A DNA stretch of 43,619 nucleotides from JBBDST01 sp040904765 (GTDB lineage: Bacteria > Actinomycetota > Nitriliruptoria > Nitriliruptorales > Nitriliruptoraceae): positions 1-43,619 of the forward strand of contig JBBDST010000019.1 in assembly GCA_040904765.1 (NCBI GenBank), given 5' to 3'. Below are positions 41,443 to 43,619 of this stretch, piece after piece. Position 1 is the stretch's first letter, and every line of letters starts with the position of its first letter. The notes beneath the pieces are model-generated. The model was not told the DNA's origin, did no database searches, and worked only from the letters and a program-made list of their open reading frames with translations. Made by a program: the position numbers and the translations under genes.

Positions 41443-42803
41443 GTGCCAGCCTTGTGAAGCAGGTCGAGGACGTGGTCGGTGGCGTGGGAGGCTGCGCCGA
41501 CGCAGGCCGCGATGCCCGGCCCGTCGTAGGGGGCACCTGCCAGCAGGACGCAGGGCAGATCTTCGGCGAGTGCCGTGACGGCGATGTCGAGCCTGCGCCG
41601 GTGGCCGACCTCGAGCTGTGGCATGGTGGACGGCCACCGGTGGACGTGTGCTTCGACAGGGTCGGTCGTGAGCCCGGTTGCCTCGGCGAGTTCGGCGTGC
41701 AGGCGCTGCACGAGATCGTCGTCGTCGAGGGTGTTGGCTCGCGCGTCTCCGACCCTGCCGGTCGAGGCGCGTATCAGCACGCGGTCTTGGGTGGCGAGGT
41801 GGGGCCACTTGGTCGCAAGGAAGGTTGCGGACTTGAGCAGCCGTCCGGTGGTGCTTGGCACAAGCATCCCGGTGCCTCGCAGCGCAGGCAGATCAGCCAC
41901 GGCCCTGGGGTAGGCGAGTATGCAGACGGCCACCGACGCAGCACGAAGGCCCCGCAGCGCTGTGGCGGCCCTTGGGCTGCTCGCGGCAACGAGGCGCGCC
42001 GCAGCGTTCGCCGGAGTGCTGACGATGACCGCATCGACGTCGACGGATCCTCCGGTGGACAGGTGCACCCGCGTGTGGGGCCCTCTCGACTCCAACGAGC
42101 ACGCTGCGGTATCCAGGCGCAGGTCCACGTCGCGGAGCTCCGCCGCCAGCCGTTGCGCCAACACACCCATCCCCCCACGCAACGCGATGAACCCGGAGGG
42201 ACCACGGGGTCGGCGTCGCAACACGAGCGACCGGTGGCGGTCGGCTGTGGCGGCGAGCTGGGGTGTCGCCGATCGAAGGCTCAGCCGGCGGACGTCGCCG
42301 CAGTGCAAGCCGCCCAACAGTGGGTCCACGACCCGATCGGTGACCTGTGAGCCGAACCTCCGGTCGAGGAAGTTGCCGACGGCCATGTCCTCGGTCACGA
42401 CCGTGCGAGGCAGCAATGGTTCCATCCCCGCGCGTAGCGCACCGAGAGGAGACAGCAGTCGGGACCCCAGCATCGACCGCAGGCTGGTCGGCCCGGCCGG
42501 TCCGACGCCATCAGGCAGCGGTCGCAGGGTTCGCTCGTTCCAGATCCAGGTCGTGCCCGGGGCCGCCGCCACCAGCTGCTCGCTCAGGCCGACCTCGTCG
42601 ATCAGCTCGAGCGGCCGGAGCGCGGACGCGTGGACGGCCTGCGCGCCGACGTCCACCGATCGGCTGGCTATCCCGATCGTGTGGAGTTGGCCACCAACCC
42701 GGTTGGACGCCTCCAGCAGCGTCACCAGCGCGCCGGCCGACGACAGCGCGCGCGCCGCAACCAGTCCCGTGAGCCCCGCACCAACGACTGCGACGCTGCG
42801 CAC
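41439..42803 (-). CDS. hemY: Protoporphyrinogen/coproporphyrinogen oxidase, HemY (HemG/CgoX) type
   Basis: 454 aa FAD enzyme that oxidises a porphyrinogen to a porphyrin late in haem synthesis. N-terminal FAD motif VAVVGAGLTGLVAARALSS with Glu after the second strand and RVGGQLHT. Middle features are VDPLLGGLHCGDVRRLSLRS and GFIALRGGMGVLAQRLAAEL; the C-terminal FAD contact is VLLAGAPYDGPGIAACVGAA. Actinobacterial enzymes of this type usually act on coproporphyrinogen III. The GTG at 42803 is chosen because GGAGG lies 6-7 bases upstream; the open frame extends much further without homology. It leads an operon with the radical SAM gene and is GC-rich like it. Confidence 0.88.
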   Translation of the reverse strand: MRSVAVVGAGLTGLVAARALSSAGALVTLLEASNRVGGQLHTIGIASRSVDVGAQAVHASALRPLELIDEVGLSEQLVAAAPGTTWIWNERTLRPLPDGVGPAGPTSLRSMLGSRLLSPLGALRAGMEPLLPRTVVTEDMAVGNFLDRRFGSQVTDRVVDPLLGGLHCGDVRRLSLRSATPQLAATADRHRSLVLRRRPRGPSGFIALRGGMGVLAQRLAAELRDVDLRLDTAACSLESRGPHTRVHLSTGGSVDVDAVIVSTPANAAARLVAASSPRAATALRGLRAASVAVCILAYPRAVADLPALRGTGMLVPSTTGRLLKSATFLATKWPHLATQDRVLIRASTGRVGDARANTLDDDDLVQRLHAELAEATGLTTDPVEAHVHRWPSTMPQLEVGHRRRLDIAVTALAEDLPCVLLAGAPYDGPGIAACVGAASHATDHVLDLLHKAGT

Positions 42804-42930
42804 AGGCCCTCCGGAAACCGACGCTTCCTGGTCGCCGCTTGGCGCCAGCTGTATCGAGGACTCACGATACGGGGCCTCGCATCGACACGACAGGGCCATA
42901 GGTCCCGCCAGGCTCATCCAGATGGGTGAA

Positions 42931-42962
42931 CCCATCAGGCCAAAGGCTTCTGGCCTGATGGG
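42931..42962. repeat. Perfect 11-bp inverted repeat upstream of hemY
   Basis: CCCATCAGGCC (42931-42941) and GGCCTGATGGG (42952-42962) are exact complements with a 10-base loop. It lies about 130 bases before the hemY start. It may be an operator, an RNA structure in the leader, or an attenuator; there is no T-run. Confidence 0.7.
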
Positions 42963-43024
42963 AGGCCAAAGGCCGATGATCACGCACATGGGCGGGACAC
43001 CGTCGACCATCACCTCGTAGCATT

Positions 43025-43060
43025 GCGGTAGGGACCGCCCTTGCGGGCGGCCCCTACCGC
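43025..43060. repeat. Strong GC-rich hairpin upstream of hemY
   Basis: GCGGTAGGG and CCGCCC on the left pair with GGGCGG and CCCTACCGC on the right: 15 pairs with one A/C mismatch and a TTGC loop. It is close to the IS remnant, so it may belong to a mobile element end or be a terminator of a lost gene. Confidence 0.7.
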
Positions 43061-43066
43061 AGATCC

Positions 43067-43091
43067 CACAGTGCGCTGCTAACGCACTGTG
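43067..43091. repeat. Second hairpin next to the IS remnant
   Basis: CACAGTGCG (43067-43075) and CGCACTGTG (43083-43091) are exact complements with a 7-base loop. It directly follows the previous hairpin. No function is assigned. Confidence 0.7.
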
Positions 43092-43267
43092 CTCCTGCCT
43101 TGGATATGGGCGTCGAATCGCTGGTTGGCGACTTGGCGCACGCGGTCCAACTTCTTTAGTACACCCCATTCACGTGCAATCTCAGCAACCGGCCGATCCG
43201 ACTCGATCACAAACTGCACCGCCTCAGCCTTAAACTGCGGCGAAAACTTCCTTCGATTCTGTGACAT
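43079..43267 (-). pseudogene. IS3-type transposase OrfA, N-terminal fragment
   Basis: Starts at ATG 43267 with MSQNRRKFSPQFKAEAVQFV and then ESDRPVAEIAREWGV, the usual start of IS3-family OrfA (HTH_Tnp_1). The real protein stops matching after about 34 residues, where a second copy of the 23-bp IS end sequence begins. The rest of the frame to 43079 reads through that repeat into unrelated DNA. No OrfB is present. Confidence 0.75.
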
Positions 43268-43319
43268 ACGTACGTCCTTCCATCAAGGAAGGAACTGTCC
43301 AACTTCTTTAGTACACCCC
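43145..43319 (-). mobile_element. IS3-family insertion sequence remnant between 23-bp repeats
   Basis: The 23-base sequence at 43297-43319 (on the minus strand beginning GGGGTGTACTAAAGAAG) is the probable outer end of the IS, 30 bases before OrfA. An identical copy in the same orientation is at 43145-43167, inside OrfA. An intact IS would have its other end inverted, so this is a deleted or rearranged copy, or an assembly join at a repeat. Confidence 0.65.
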
Positions 43320-43392
43320 GGTAGGGGGCGCTTGGGAAGTAAGCGGGGTCACGGCTCAAATCCGAAGAGCCCGTTTGCTGCCGCTTAGGGCT

Positions 43393-43619
43393 CTACTCGC
43401 TCTCTTTGGCGGCACGCTTTGCCGCCTGCTTGTTCTCCCGCACCTTAAGCAAGCTGGCCTCGTTCACCACGTCGGCGATGGACCGGTAGCCGTTCGATGC
43501 GTAGTCGCCTGCGGCCTGCTTCCAGCCTCGTGGGCGTACGCCGAGCTGCTTTGCCAGAAGCGCAACGAAGATCTGCGACTTCTGCTCACCGAAGCCCGGA
43601 AGCTCGTTCACCCGTCGGA
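43393..43619 (-). CDS. HhH-GPD-type DNA-repair-like protein, C-terminal part (runs off the window)
   Basis: About 75 residues are visible and the N-terminus is beyond the window. NELPGFGEQKSQIFVALLAK is the HhH segment, followed by LGVRPRGWKQAAGDY and YRSIADVVNEASLLKVRE with a basic Lys/Ala-rich end, stop at 43393. It belongs to the same family as the broken gene at 37.0-37.6 kb but differs at many positions, so it is not a recent copy. The frame is intact as far as it is seen. Proteins of this family are annotated as base-excision-repair-like; activity is not proven. Confidence 0.82.
   Translation of the reverse strand, partial: RRVNELPGFGEQKSQIFVALLAKQLGVRPRGWKQAAGDYASNGYRSIADVVNEASLLKVRENKQAAKRAAKESE

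Noticed and set aside
41454..43020. Long open frames on the plus strand (298 and 366 aa) across hemY
   Set aside because: They are antisense shadows of hemY in GC-rich DNA: low-complexity Arg/Ser/Pro-rich translations, no motifs and no ribosome sites, while the minus-strand frame shows clear HemY motifs.
42804..43169. N-terminal extension of the HemY frame
   Set aside because: It has no homology pattern, crosses three hairpins, and the GTG at 42803 has a good GGAGG site directly before the FAD motif.

Overview
The first ~37.5 kb looks like a chromosome segment of a high-GC Gram-positive (actinobacterial) genome, most likely an Acidimicrobiia-type lineage. The evidence is gene content and order: tilS-hpt-ftsH-fol-panC-coaX-lysS-clpC, then ideR, disA-carD-ispD-ispF-cysS-rlmB, then a DUF3263/LytR_C pair. 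The lineage is inferred from synteny and was not tested. Genes are tightly packed, with many ATGA/GTGA/TGATG overlaps, common GTG and TTG starts, and AAAGG/GGAG ribosome binding sites. A run of 10 N at 3056-3065 shows this is a draft or metagenomic scaffold.

Layout. 1-1.7 kb: sigma-70-like factor, cupredoxin lipoprotein and a small membrane protein. 1.7-12.8 kb: tilS, hpt, ftsH, a folate block (folE, folP, folB, folK), a DUF2520-PanC fusion, coaX and lysS. 12.9-20.9 kb: clpC, ideR, DAHP synthase (minus strand), mutY with an SF2 helicase, disA. 21-25.1 kb: carD, ispD, ispF, cysS, rlmB. 25.1-30.5 kb: accessory enzymes (FMN reductase, MFS exporter, esterase, SDR), mscL and a membrane GGDEF protein. 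30.7-32.1 kb: tRNA-Thr(UGU), DUF3263, LytR_C protein and an unknown protein. 32.1-34.0 kb: a SAM-I-type riboswitch with terminator, then a threonine-synthase-like PLP enzyme and a CysO-like sulfur carrier ending in Gly-Gly-Ala. 34-37 kb: CaCA exchanger, nitrobindin-like protein, CoA-disulfide-reductase-like flavoenzyme and a 54-aa membrane protein.

From ~37.55 kb the DNA changes. Base composition jumps (hand-counted 60-base lines go from roughly 53-62% to about 70% GC), and several genes are broken: an HhH-GPD glycosylase-like gene, a transposase remnant and the protease half of nfeD. Two intact genes, a HemY-type oxidase and a radical SAM/SPASM protein, form a likely haem operon. The right edge holds an IS3-type orfA fragment between two identical 23-bp repeats, then the C-terminus of a second, different HhH-GPD protein. 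This stretch is either a degraded genomic island or a chimeric join.

The most interesting system is the riboswitch cassette at 32.1-34.0 kb. A SAM-off switch is paradoxical for making threonine, but it fits an enzyme that makes homocysteine/methionine from O-phosphohomoserine using a protein thiocarboxylate as sulfur donor. That function is an inference; the parts themselves are visible in the sequence.
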